A DNA stretch of 32,082 bases, taken from an uncultured Clostridia bacterium. Lineage in GTDB: Bacteria > Bacillota > Clostridia > Lachnospirales > Lachnospiraceae. The notes beneath the pieces are model-generated. The model worked only from the letters and a program-made list of their open reading frames with translations. It made no database searches and was not told the origin of the DNA. Numbering within the stretch: the first letter of the stretch is position 1; every line of letters begins with the position of its first letter. Location of the stretch: NCBI GenBank assembly GCA_946405675.1, contig CAMJIC010000002.1, positions 1-32,082 on the forward strand, given 5' to 3'. Shown here piece after piece: positions 9,182 through 20,414 of the stretch. The position numbers and the translations under genes are program-made.

Positions 9182-10438
9182 TCACTCGCGCCTGAGCGCT
9201 TCGATCGGGTCGAGGTTGGAGGCCTGCACGGAGGGCAGGAGGCCGAACACGATCCCGATGATCATGGAGAACAGGACTGCGATCAGGGCAGCGGGCCAGT
9301 TAATGCCCACCAGGATGCCGGTAAATCGGTGGATCAGCTGGCTCATGGCGATTCCGGCCGCAACTCCCAGCACGCCACCGAGGCTTGTCAGCACGGCGGC
9401 CTCAGTCAGGAACTGCCACAGGATTGCGCTCTTCCTGGCTCCGATCGCCTTCTTGAGCCCGATCTCATTCGTTCGTTCCGTGACAGAGACGATCATGATA
9501 TTCATAACGCCGATCCCGCCGACCAGAAGCGAGATGCCCGCGATCCAGACCAGCTGCAGGTTGGATGCATTGGCCAGCTCCTGCTGCTGCTTGACAATGC
9601 CCAGAAGATCCTCTGCGCTGTACGTCACAGTTGAGGTCTTATTGGTGATCGTTTCATTCAGAATATTGGCTGTCCTCTGCCCGGCCCTTGTCATCTCATC
9701 CGTGCTGGTTGCCTTGATGACCACGTTCTCCGGCTCATCATACTGGAATACGATCGGCCAGGTGGTCTTCGGCATGAAGAAGATCCCGTTCGATCCGTCG
9801 TCATAGGTATAGTAGTCGTCAAGGTTCTCGATGTTCGGCTCGTAGCCCGCTGTCTGATAGACGATCCCGATTACAGTAAAGGGCTGGCCGTTGATCTCGA
9901 CCGTCCGGCCCAGCGGGTTTGCGCCCTGGAACAGGTTATCGGATGCTGTCTGATCCACGACAATGACGCGGTGAAACGCATCGAAGTCCTCCTGGAGAAA
10001 TTCCCGTCCAGACTTGATCGCGTAGCTGAGCGTATCAAAATAATCCATGTCAACTCCATAGATATTGAACTCGCTCAGTGCCTTGTCCCTGTAGTAAACG
10101 CCGTCTGAGACAAACCGGGTGGTGTAGCTGGTCATTTTTTCCACATCGTCCAGCGCAAGGATCCGCTGCCTGGTGTCTTCCGAGATTACAGGGATCCCCT
10201 GTGGGATCGATGAGGCATCATAGACCTGATATGCCTCGCCGCCCTGACTCAGATTGACATTCACCGTATTGTTGCCGGATCCGACCAGCTGATCCCTCAG
10301 GGCATTGTTTGTCCCCTGGATCGTCGAGACAATGGCTATGATCGAGCCGATTCCTATGATGATTCCGAGCATTGTCAGGAACGAGCGCATCTTATGCGAC
10401 CAGATTCCCTGAAATGCAAGCCGTATATTTTCTATCAT
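9182..10438 (-). CDS. MacB-like ABC transporter permease (FtsX domain)
   Basis: MIENIRLAFQGIWSHKMRSFLTMLGIIIGIGSIIAIVSTIQG...; C-terminal GGIGVMNIMIVSVTERTNEIGLKKAIGARKSAILWQFLTEA. Confidence 0.95.
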   Translation of the reverse strand: MIENIRLAFQGIWSHKMRSFLTMLGIIIGIGSIIAIVSTIQGTNNALRDQLVGSGNNTVNVNLSQGGEAYQVYDASSIPQGIPVISEDTRQRILALDDVEKMTSYTTRFVSDGVYYRDKALSEFNIYGVDMDYFDTLSYAIKSGREFLQEDFDAFHRVIVVDQTASDNLFQGANPLGRTVEINGQPFTVIGIVYQTAGYEPNIENLDDYYTYDDGSNGIFFMPKTTWPIVFQYDEPENVVIKATSTDEMTRAGQRTANILNETITNKTSTVTYSAEDLLGIVKQQQELANASNLQLVWIAGISLLVGGIGVMNIMIVSVTERTNEIGLKKAIGARKSAILWQFLTEAAVLTSLGGVLGVAAGIAMSQLIHRFTGILVGINWPAALIAVLFSMIIGIVFGLLPSVQASNLDPIEALRRE

Positions 10439-10605
10439 ATTGCTTTTCGCCCTTCAGTGCTGCCGGGAATCTCTCCTTTTTGTATCCCCTCATGACCGTT
10501 ATAGCCGATTTGACTCGCTGCACGCCCGGTGCGACAGCCGAAAACATCGGGGAAACTGAAATTGACAGGATAGAATTGGAAGGTTCCCGGCAGGTCCTTA
10601 CTTTA

Positions 10606-13600
10606 TTAATAATATCCTCCGTCAACAGCCGTAAGATATGTCACTTCTACCGTGGGAGCGCCCTCTTCGACGCCTTTTCCATACGGAAATGCGATAAAGT
10701 CGCTCTGCCGGAGCCCCGACTTGATCGTGACCGAGCCCCAGTTATTGGCTCCGATCTCCAGATACCGCTTCTCCAGCAGCCCATCCTCGCCGCGCACAAA
10801 GCAGTAGCTTCTTCCGTTCCCGTCCGTCCGGATGAAGTACTCATCCAGGGTCAGTCCTGAGGCGGAACCATATCCGTTCATTCCCATTGACTGTCCTGTC
10901 AGGGACAGATCCACATAGGAATCCACCGAAAGCCCTTCCGCGTTTTCTATATACGCCAGGAACGAATAGTAAGAGGAATTCGTATTCTCATTTCCAAAGC
11001 CGTAGGAATAGATATTGTTTCCGGTTTCCGGATAATCTGAGATCTCCACGATCTCCGCCGAGAAGGTGCTGCCTGTCTCATAGGAGGTCCCGGTAATCAT
11101 GTCTCCGACCTTGATGGTATCCAGCGAAAGCTCATTGACCGATCCCCTGACATAAAGGCCTTCCCTGCCCGTGATGGTGATAAATGCAAGGCTGTTGGAT
11201 GAGGAGTTCTTAGATCCGGCGCTCTTTACAATTCCGTCCATCGTCGCGTAAACGATTTTTCCGGCCAGGATCTTTTTGTAATCGCGGATCCCAAGCTCTG
11301 CCTCGCGGATTTGAAGCTCTGTCTCCTTGATGGCTTTTTCCTGCTCCTTGATCGCCTCCTGAAGCTCCTGCGCGGTATAAGCAGGACCGCCGTCATCCTC
11401 GTAATCGCTGTATCCGTCGTCGAGCATCTCGCCTTCCGTGGAATAGGTGTCCACTACCTCCTGGTTTTCTTCCACTGCATAGTTATAATTCAGCATCTGG
11501 ACAGCGTTTCCGAGGAACATGAGAAGCGATTCACCGGAAAATGCGCCTCCTCCGTTCAGTGCGCTGTACTCAGAGGAAAACTCCACCTGCTGCGTCGCCG
11601 GATTATAGATGAACATACTGTCCGGCAGATTCGTGAACTCAGTGACAGCCGACCTGATCGCCTGCTCATTCGCGTTAAACCATTTCTGCTTCCGCGAAGT
11701 TGCCGGCCTCCTTTCCGGATTGAGGTTCAGCATAGTCTGGATGAAATGAAATGCGCAAAGCCTGTCATAGGCCGTCTTCATGACCGATGCGGTCGCCTCA
11801 CCTACCTGGCTTCTGACCTCGCTGTTCACATCAACAGCCGTTGCAGTCACGGTATCCCCGAACAGATCCGTTTTCTGGTGCTCAGTTGTCTCCCCGAAGG
11901 AATCCCTGAACTGCTGCATCGCGCTCTCGATCGCCCCCATCTGGGAGCCGATCACTTCCCATCCGCCATCGTTCACAGCAGTCGTGATGTTATTGACATC
12001 CGTCAGGAACTGGTTAACTTTTGCAATGGTCTCCCCGATCATGGCATTGTCCGATTCATCATCGACATAGACGCTCCCGTTGAAATTGGTCTCGGGTTCA
12101 ACAGCAGATGGATCACTCACAGCCTCATCAGCCGGAGCCACGTCGGTTGTGTATACCGGGTCGGTGAAATTGGGTATATCCTGGATAGCAGGCACTGTTT
12201 GGTCTTGTCCAGCCGGATCCTGCGGAGTTTCCTGTACCACCGGATCCTGCGGGACTTCCTGTACCATCGGATCCTGCGGACTTTCCTGTATCACCGGATC
12301 CTCCAGGTTTTCCTGTACCACCGGATCCTGCGGACTTTCCTGTACCACCGAATCCTGCGAATCATCCTGTACGATCGGATCTTGCAAGACTGCCGGCTCC
12401 TGGTTGTTTTCCTGCCCTCCTTCAACCTGCTGCGACAGGGAAAGATCCGCGTCTGGATTTACTGCCTCGGGAGCACTGCTCAACATGAACCTGCGGGTAC
12501 TTCTCAGCTTCGGAGATGAGAAATCCTGCGTCAGGCTTGGGGTGTCAGCAACGATTGTATCCTCCCCATTGCCATGTTCTTCTCCATCTCCGCCTTCTTC
12601 CACCGGGAAAGCATCCGGCTGAAGTTTCGTTTCGTCCTCTTCCACTTCTTCAAAACCAGTACCCTTCGTATCCCCTCCGTCTGTTGAGATTGCGTCCGGA
12701 ACGGTATTGCCATCTGTGCCCTGATCCATATCCGAAAACAGCTGGGCTGCTGCCGCATTTTCAGCATCATTCACGAGAAATCCTTTTTCAACCAGAAAGC
12801 TCCTCTCCTGCTCAGACAGAAGAGATACATCCAGAAAACCACCCTTAAAATAGCCTTCCGCCGCATGGTATTTTCCATCCTCACCCATCCTGATGAGTCC
12901 GCAGGCGGCATACGCCTCAAGTTCATCACTCTTAAGCCGGATCGCGTTTTCCGGAATGGTCTCCGCCACAGTTCCCGATGTGCTTTCCAGGCCGCCTGTT
13001 GTCTGATTAGCGGAAATAACATCCTCCTCCATGACCACTTCATCACCATCATCCGTATCGGACTCCTGCGATGTTTCCGGAACCGGTGTCTGAGTGGGCT
13101 GGGCGGGCTGATCAGACGAATCAGACTCAATCACATACACAACAGGTCCTGTGTACTGTCTCTCCGCGGGCGTGTCTGACAGCGGCATCGCAGGAAGGGA
13201 GGAAGGATTTGCGGAGGGATCTGCGAGCACATCCGCAGCACCGCTCATATCATCATCCTCCGCTGCGGTGGACGCGGAATCATCATCCCCAAAGCTGAAT
13301 TCAAAATCAGATGAATCCGAATCACTGTTATAATCCGGCATCCTGCCGCTTCTCAGTGTCTCAAGATCCCTTTTCTGGGATGCCAGCTTCAGCTCAAGGC
13401 CGAGCTTGGTCAGCTCCTCCATCTCCTCACGCAGCTCATCCCCGAGCATATCGTATTCCAGAAGCTTATCCCCTTTTTTGACGCGGTCGCCCTGCTGGAC
13501 ATAGACCTCCACCAGGTCGTGGCTGCTGTCCAGTATCACCACCTGCGTATCCTTGGAAATGATCGTCCCGCCGACTGTCCCGGAATCTCCCATATTGTAG

Positions 13601-13740
13601 GAGGCTGTGTTGACGTTCGGAACCGCGACGACCTCTACCGCCTTCGCATTGGATTCATTCGATCTTCTGACGAAAAAAGATACCGCGGCTCCTGCACCGA
13701 CCACGAGGAGCGCCGTAATAAGAATCGTCCTGATCTTCAT
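10606..13740 (-). CDS. Very large HlyD/MacA-like membrane-fusion adaptor with a long internal insertion
   Basis: N-terminal TM, lipoyl/barrel half (VVILDSSHDLVEVYVQQGDRVKKGDKLLEYD), helix 1 (ELREEMEELTKLGLELKLASQKRDLETL), about 650-aa insertion, helix 2 (AQELQEAIKEQEKAIKETELQIREAELGIRDYKKIL), then GKIVYATMDGIVKSAG. ATG overlaps the ATPase stop (ATGA). Confidence 0.88.
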   Translation of the reverse strand: MKIRTILITALLVVGAGAAVSFFVRRSNESNAKAVEVVAVPNVNTASYNMGDSGTVGGTIISKDTQVVILDSSHDLVEVYVQQGDRVKKGDKLLEYDMLGDELREEMEELTKLGLELKLASQKRDLETLRSGRMPDYNSDSDSSDFEFSFGDDDSASTAAEDDDMSGAADVLADPSANPSSLPAMPLSDTPAERQYTGPVVYVIESDSSDQPAQPTQTPVPETSQESDTDDGDEVVMEEDVISANQTTGGLESTSGTVAETIPENAIRLKSDELEAYAACGLIRMGEDGKYHAAEGYFKGGFLDVSLLSEQERSFLVEKGFLVNDAENAAAAQLFSDMDQGTDGNTVPDAISTDGGDTKGTGFEEVEEDETKLQPDAFPVEEGGDGEEHGNGEDTIVADTPSLTQDFSSPKLRSTRRFMLSSAPEAVNPDADLSLSQQVEGGQENNQEPAVLQDPIVQDDSQDSVVQESPQDPVVQENLEDPVIQESPQDPMVQEVPQDPVVQETPQDPAGQDQTVPAIQDIPNFTDPVYTTDVAPADEAVSDPSAVEPETNFNGSVYVDDESDNAMIGETIAKVNQFLTDVNNITTAVNDGGWEVIGSQMGAIESAMQQFRDSFGETTEHQKTDLFGDTVTATAVDVNSEVRSQVGEATASVMKTAYDRLCAFHFIQTMLNLNPERRPATSRKQKWFNANEQAIRSAVTEFTNLPDSMFIYNPATQQVEFSSEYSALNGGGAFSGESLLMFLGNAVQMLNYNYAVEENQEVVDTYSTEGEMLDDGYSDYEDDGGPAYTAQELQEAIKEQEKAIKETELQIREAELGIRDYKKILAGKIVYATMDGIVKSAGSKNSSSNSLAFITITGREGLYVRGSVNELSLDTIKVGDMITGTSYETGSTFSAEIVEISDYPETGNNIYSYGFGNENTNSSYYSFLAYIENAEGLSVDSYVDLSLTGQSMGMNGYGSASGLTLDEYFIRTDGNGRSYCFVRGEDGLLEKRYLEIGANNWGSVTIKSGLRQSDFIAFPYGKGVEEGAPTVEVTYLTAVDGGYY
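12215..12403. repeat. Tandem 27-bp repeat inside the adaptor CDS, seven units
   Basis: GGATCC-like anchor at 12215, 12242, 12269, 12296, 12323, 12350 and 12377 (exact 27-bp spacing). Encodes (D)PVVQESPQ-type 9-aa units. Confidence 0.92.
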
Positions 13741-14453
13741 AGGCCAATCCCTCCTGCTGCTTCGATCTTAGTCCTGTCAGAATCCGTGCGCTCAGTCAGC
13801 ACACCGTCAAATATGTTGCAGACCCGCTTCGCATAGGAAGCGATCTCCGGAGCGTGGGTGATCATGACGATCGTAACGCCCTCATCATTCAGTTCATCAA
13901 ACAGCTGCATCAATGCCTTGCTGGAGCGCGAATCCAGGGCTCCGGTGGGCTCATCCGCCAGGAGCAGCCGCGGGTTATTCACCAAAGCCCTTGCGATGGC
14001 CACCCTCTGCTTCTGTCCGCCGGACAACTGGGCAGGAGTAAATGACATTCTCGCCTCCAGCCCGACGCGGGTCAGGGCTTCCTTCGCCCTGCGGATGCGT
14101 TCCCGCTTCCTGACGCCTGCATATACCAGCGGCAGCGCGACGTTATCCAGCGCGGACTGTCTGCTCAGGAGCTGGAAATTCTGGAATACGAAGCCCAGGT
14201 TATTCAACCGGATCGAAGCCATGTCCCGGTCATTTTTATTCAGAACATTCTCCCCATTCAGTTCGTAGGTTCCCCGGGTGGGACGGTCCAGGCAGCCGAT
14301 GATATTCATCAGGGTAGACTTGCCCGAGCCGGAGGGTCCCATGATCGCCACATACTCTCCCTCCTCCACATGGAGACTGACATCATGCAGCACCGGAACG
14401 ACCAGCTTCGGCGTAATATAACTCTTATCGATATGATCCAGTTTCAGAACCAT
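13737..14453 (-). CDS. ABC transporter ATP-binding protein (MacB/LolD-like)
   Basis: Walker A GPSGSGKST, signature LSGGQKQR, Walker B LLLADEPTGALDSRS. Confidence 0.96.
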   Translation of the reverse strand: MVLKLDHIDKSYITPKLVVPVLHDVSLHVEEGEYVAIMGPSGSGKSTLMNIIGCLDRPTRGTYELNGENVLNKNDRDMASIRLNNLGFVFQNFQLLSRQSALDNVALPLVYAGVRKRERIRRAKEALTRVGLEARMSFTPAQLSGGQKQRVAIARALVNNPRLLLADEPTGALDSRSSKALMQLFDELNDEGVTIVMITHAPEIASYAKRVCNIFDGVLTERTDSDRTKIEAAGGIGL

Positions 14454-14460
14454 CTTTCTG

Positions 14461-15921
14461 TCACCTCATGATGTAGAAGCCTTCCTCATCGGTTTCATAG
14501 ACAATTTCCTCCCGGTCCTGCGTATCCAGGTTCGTTCCGTAAACATCCATAAAGTCAGGCTCTATCTCATCGTCTTCCCAGTAACCAAACTCCGATTCAT
14601 CCATGAATTCCGCGCCGTCCGCGTACACGCCCTGTCCATAGGCACCGTCCTCCCAGGTGTAGATGCTCTCCGTCTCGCCTTCTCCGGAGGCATCATTGTA
14701 ATTGACCGGAAGTCCTTCCTCGAGCTTCTCCTGCGGCTGGCAGATGTAATCATCCGAGGTAAGCCCTGACTTGATCTGGTGCTGCTTCAGGACTTCATCC
14801 GCGTCCCCAAGCTCTACAACGCGTTTCTCCAGTTTATTGGATGAAGACGCGGCCCAGACATAATGCGTCCCGTCGCTTTCCTCGGCAATGTAATAATCAT
14901 CCAGCCACAGACCGCTCTTCGCGTTCTCCTGGCCCAGATCCTGTTCCAGATAGACATGCTGTCCGAGCATCAGTCCATCCGAATCCTCCAGTTCCACATA
15001 GAACGGGTAGTTGGTGGAACCGGACCCGCTGTCAGAGCCATAGAAGGAATCTGCATTCTCCTCACTGTTGTTGCCCTGGTCAGTCTTGATCTGGGAGATC
15101 GCCCCCCTCCAGAACTGACTGTTGTCCACGCGGGAAAATACCAGAACCTCTTCTCCTGTATAGATCTCCTTGATGTTCTGCTCATTCGCGGATGCCTTGA
15201 TACGATAAGTCCCAAGCTTCAGAATCGTGATAAATGCTCCGTCAGCCCCCATCTCACCGGACGCAACGGCATCATTCACCGACTTGACCACGCCATCCAG
15301 GTCACTGGTCACGGTCGCATTCTTGATCTGATCCTCCAGCCGGTCGATCTCCTTCTGCTTCGCCTTCTGGTCAAGCTCGTTCTGCTTGAGTTCGTTCTCC
15401 GCGGTGAGCACTGCCAGCTGCTTCTCCGGCGTATTGGCGGCTGCCTTCTGCTTCTCCAGTTCCTTTTTCTTCGCCTCAGACGTATCCTCTGTATTCTTCA
15501 GGCGCTCCAGGTCGATCCTCGCCTGCTCCAGCTTGGATTCGTCCTCGTCGGTGTCATACGTGAACAGCTTCTGCCCTGCCTTGACAATGTCGCCTTCCTT
15601 CACGAAACTTTTATCAACCTTGCGGTCGCCCTCCAGCTTGAATTCCCTGGTCTCCTGCGGCTCCACGGTCCCTGCAAAGCGGGGGATCTGACCCGTTCCG
15701 CTTCCAAGGTTGGCAATGACCTTGACGCTGTCAACATATACTGCATTCGCATCCGTCGATGAGACCCTGCCCATCTGCGCAGGATCGTTGCTCTTGTATC
15801 CGGGAATGATTCTTTCCATCATGCCCGGGAACCAACGGTCAATGTATCCCTTCTGCAGGCAGAAATAAAACCCGCCGCACAGGATCGCCAGAACCAAAAA
15901 TACTGTAACTGCTTTCCTCAT
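14461..15921 (-). CDS. HlyD/MacA-like efflux adaptor subunit with acidic C-terminal tail
   Basis: TM, VEPQETREFKLEGDRKVDKSFVKEGDIVKAGQKLFTYDTDEDESKLEQARIDLERLKN, coiled coil, ATVTSDLDGVVKSVND; about 75-aa D/E/Y-rich C-terminus. Confidence 0.9.
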   Translation of the reverse strand: MRKAVTVFLVLAILCGGFYFCLQKGYIDRWFPGMMERIIPGYKSNDPAQMGRVSSTDANAVYVDSVKVIANLGSGTGQIPRFAGTVEPQETREFKLEGDRKVDKSFVKEGDIVKAGQKLFTYDTDEDESKLEQARIDLERLKNTEDTSEAKKKELEKQKAAANTPEKQLAVLTAENELKQNELDQKAKQKEIDRLEDQIKNATVTSDLDGVVKSVNDAVASGEMGADGAFITILKLGTYRIKASANEQNIKEIYTGEEVLVFSRVDNSQFWRGAISQIKTDQGNNSEENADSFYGSDSGSGSTNYPFYVELEDSDGLMLGQHVYLEQDLGQENAKSGLWLDDYYIAEESDGTHYVWAASSSNKLEKRVVELGDADEVLKQHQIKSGLTSDDYICQPQEKLEEGLPVNYNDASGEGETESIYTWEDGAYGQGVYADGAEFMDESEFGYWEDDEIEPDFMDVYGTNLDTQDREEIVYETDEEGFYIMR

Positions 15922-16145
15922 AGGTGTCAGATGCTCCCCTTATCATACCTGGCCGCCTCCATGGTGAAACAGCCTTCTGTGATGGTCTGTCAGTTGATAC
16001 GACCAACCCTGGAAATGGTCAGCCCGTGCATTGCCTGTAACATATGAAAAACACACAGGCCAGCCAGACTATTGCTTATCATATCTGTATTGTGTGTTGA
16101 AATCGTGACTTGATCGTATGCACAGCCATATTCTACCACAGAATC

Positions 16146-16179
16146 AGAAATCCTCCGTCTAAAAAGGCGGAGGATTCTG
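16146..16179. terminator. Intergenic hairpin between aspS and the ABC-export operon; possible terminator
   Basis: AATCCTCCG-tctaaaaagg-CGGAGGATT; T-rich sequence on both flanks but no clean U-tract. Confidence 0.5.
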
Positions 16180-16256
16180 TTAAAGTTTTTATAAGAATGT
16201 TCCAAACCGTATCCGATGCCATGCCTCTGCTCTCAGGCCGGCCCGAACTGTTACGA

Positions 16257-18053
<1,797 letters not shown>

Positions 18054-18132
18054 GAACCGCATCCTCCTTCTCTTTCCCAGCCCAGCCTTTCTATCTCGTC
18101 GTGTTTTCCTGTGTACGGGCCAGTGTCCCGTC

Positions 18133-19650
18133 TCAATGACAGTACGCCGGGGCTGATGCCATCTTCCTGCCGATCATCTCATCGATCCGATCCAGATAGT
18201 TCCGGATATCTTTTACATTCTCAATCCGTTCGATCCGTCCGTCTCCGGTCACGATTTTCGTGGAGCCGGACGCGCCAAGGGCAAGTATACACTCAACCTC
18301 TTCCATTATCAAGATATTATAGAGGCCGGCTTTCCCTGATTTTGCATACCCTACGTTTTCAAAATTCCCGGCCATGTTCTTCTGCCGATACAGATAATAG
18401 GGCGACATCCCAAGCCTTCCGCAAGCCTCCTCGCACAGCTCCATGATCCTGTCGGAGGCATGGAAGGAGATCTTCTCGTATTCATCCATATGGAGCGCCA
18501 GCCTGGCCGCTCTCTTCAGCGCAAGGGCATGCACCGTGACATCATCCGGATCCATCGCCTCGATCATCTGCATGGTATGGGTCACTTCCTCCAGCCCTTC
18601 TCCCGGGAGCCCGACAATCAGATCCATGTTGATGTTATCAAACCCCAAAGCCCTTGCCGTCTCAAAAGCACGCACAGTGTCCTCCACCGTATGTCTGCGC
18701 CCGATCAGATCCAACGTCTTCTGGTTCATGGTCTGCGGATTGACGCTGATCCGGGTAACCGGATGCCCGCGCAGCACCTGCAGCTTCTCCCTGGTGATGC
18801 TGTCCGGCCTTCCTGCTTCCACCGTGAATTCCAGCACACCGGACAGATCAAAATTGTCTTCCACCGCGCAAAGCAGCCGGTCCATCTGCCGCTCGCTCAG
18901 CGTGGTAGGCGTGCCTCCGCCCACATAGATTGTGTGCAGCGGCTTCCCGGAAAAGAAATCCCTGCATGAGCGCATTTCCAAAAGGAGTGCGTCCAGGTAT
19001 TCATCCACCCTGTCCTTCCAGACGTTCAGGGGGCTGGAAGAAAAGGAACAGTACAGGCAGATGCTCGGGCAGAATGGAATCCCGATGTAAAGACTGTAGC
19101 CGTCTCCCGCACCGATCCCTCTCAGGATCCTGCGCTCCCTTTGCGCGATCCGCACCGCAAGGTCTGCCTTGCCCGGACTCACATAATACCGCTCCTGCAT
19201 CTGCTCCCTCGCCCGGGAGGCTCCCTCCGGAAGAAGCTGCATCGCCAGCTTGACCGGACGGATCCCTGTCAGGCTGCCCCACGGAAGATCCCTGCCGCAA
19301 AGCTTCCGCAGCATCTCATAGAGATTGCGCTTGACCTGGTTCTTCACGGTGCTCCTGTCAGCTCCCTCAGGAAGAGCCACGTTCCTGGTCTCAAAAACCG
19401 AAGGCATGAGGACAGATTCATCCGTTACGCCGGCCTCCTCCGCATCTTCCCTTTCCCGGCAGAGCTGAAGGAAGACGCGTTCCGGATCGATCCTTGCTTC
19501 GACGATGAGATCCGCCTGCGCTGCCCCGTCCTCCCCCGGATCCAGGACTTTCGTCCGGATCCCCTGAAAGAAGGCAATCACAAGCGTATAGACATCGTAT
19601 TCATAGCTCCTGTCATTCATGATGATCGCGATCTGTGAGATCTTCGTCAT
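18133..19650 (-). CDS. hemZ: Coproporphyrinogen dehydrogenase HemZ-like radical SAM protein
   Basis: CPSICLYCSF (CxxxCxxC), YVGGGTPTTLSERQMDRLL, VEAGRPDSITREKL, NVGYAKSGKAGLYNILIMEE. Start at 19650 supported by SD AAGGAG. Confidence 0.88.
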   Translation of the reverse strand: MTKISQIAIIMNDRSYEYDVYTLVIAFFQGIRTKVLDPGEDGAAQADLIVEARIDPERVFLQLCREREDAEEAGVTDESVLMPSVFETRNVALPEGADRSTVKNQVKRNLYEMLRKLCGRDLPWGSLTGIRPVKLAMQLLPEGASRAREQMQERYYVSPGKADLAVRIAQRERRILRGIGAGDGYSLYIGIPFCPSICLYCSFSSSPLNVWKDRVDEYLDALLLEMRSCRDFFSGKPLHTIYVGGGTPTTLSERQMDRLLCAVEDNFDLSGVLEFTVEAGRPDSITREKLQVLRGHPVTRISVNPQTMNQKTLDLIGRRHTVEDTVRAFETARALGFDNINMDLIVGLPGEGLEEVTHTMQMIEAMDPDDVTVHALALKRAARLALHMDEYEKISFHASDRIMELCEEACGRLGMSPYYLYRQKNMAGNFENVGYAKSGKAGLYNILIMEEVECILALGASGSTKIVTGDGRIERIENVKDIRNYLDRIDEMIGRKMASAPAYCH

Positions 19651-19776
19651 AGGCATCTCCTTTTTGGCTCCCGGTATATGCACGCCATGATGATACCTGG
19701 CTGCCGCAAATCACACCTCAGCCAGCAATCCGGCTTATGGCGATAAAACAAGGCAGCCGCGGCTGCCCTGTCCATT

Positions 19777-20409
19777 TTACTGTAGAAAATAATTATTCCG
19801 TCTTTCGTATCCGATGGTTGTCTCAGGCCCATGTCCGGGATACACAACCGTATCATCAGGAAGGGCCAGCAGCTTTTCCCGGATTGACCCGATCAGCTGA
19901 TCCAGATCCCCGCCCGGAAAGTCACTTCTTCCGATGGAGCCCCGAAACAGCGTGTCTCCGGTAAACACAACCTTTGCCTCCGGGAAATAATAGCACCCGC
20001 CCCCCGGCGTATGTCCTGGCGTAAGGAGCGCAGTCATGTCAGTCCCGAGGAAGGGACAATGCTGGCCATCCACAAAAAACATGTCGCCTTCAATTACCCG
20101 AGGTGCGCCGAGGGAGGACGAAAGGTTATACTGGATGGAAATGACGACCTCTTCCTCTTCCTTCATGAGATAGGTCTTGATCCCGTATTCCCTTCTTAAT
20201 TCATTGACTGATCCAAAATGATCATCATGTCCATGCGTCAGGAGGATTGCTTTCGGCACAAGCTTCCGCTTCCTGATCTTTGCAATGATCTGCTCCGCAC
20301 CGTCGGAAGGATCGATCACGATGCATTCCGCTGTCTCCTCATTCCAGAAAAGGTACGTATTGGTCGGCAGCATCCCAAGCTCCATGCACAAAGTCCCGAA
20401 CTTTGCCAT
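19777..20409 (-). CDS. MBL-fold metallo-hydrolase (glyoxalase II-like)
   Basis: THGHDDH motif, LLTPGHTPGG, FTGDTLFRGSIGRSDFPGGD, VYPGHGPETTIGYE. Confidence 0.94.
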   Translation of the reverse strand: MAKFGTLCMELGMLPTNTYLFWNEETAECIVIDPSDGAEQIIAKIRKRKLVPKAILLTHGHDDHFGSVNELRREYGIKTYLMKEEEEVVISIQYNLSSSLGAPRVIEGDMFFVDGQHCPFLGTDMTALLTPGHTPGGGCYYFPEAKVVFTGDTLFRGSIGRSDFPGGDLDQLIGSIREKLLALPDDTVVYPGHGPETTIGYERRNNYFLQ

Positions 20410-20414
20410 ATTCT

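Noticed and set aside
15990-16205. 71-aa minus-strand ORF upstream of the adaptor operon
   Set aside because: Overlaps the hairpin region at 16146-16179; no recognisable features.
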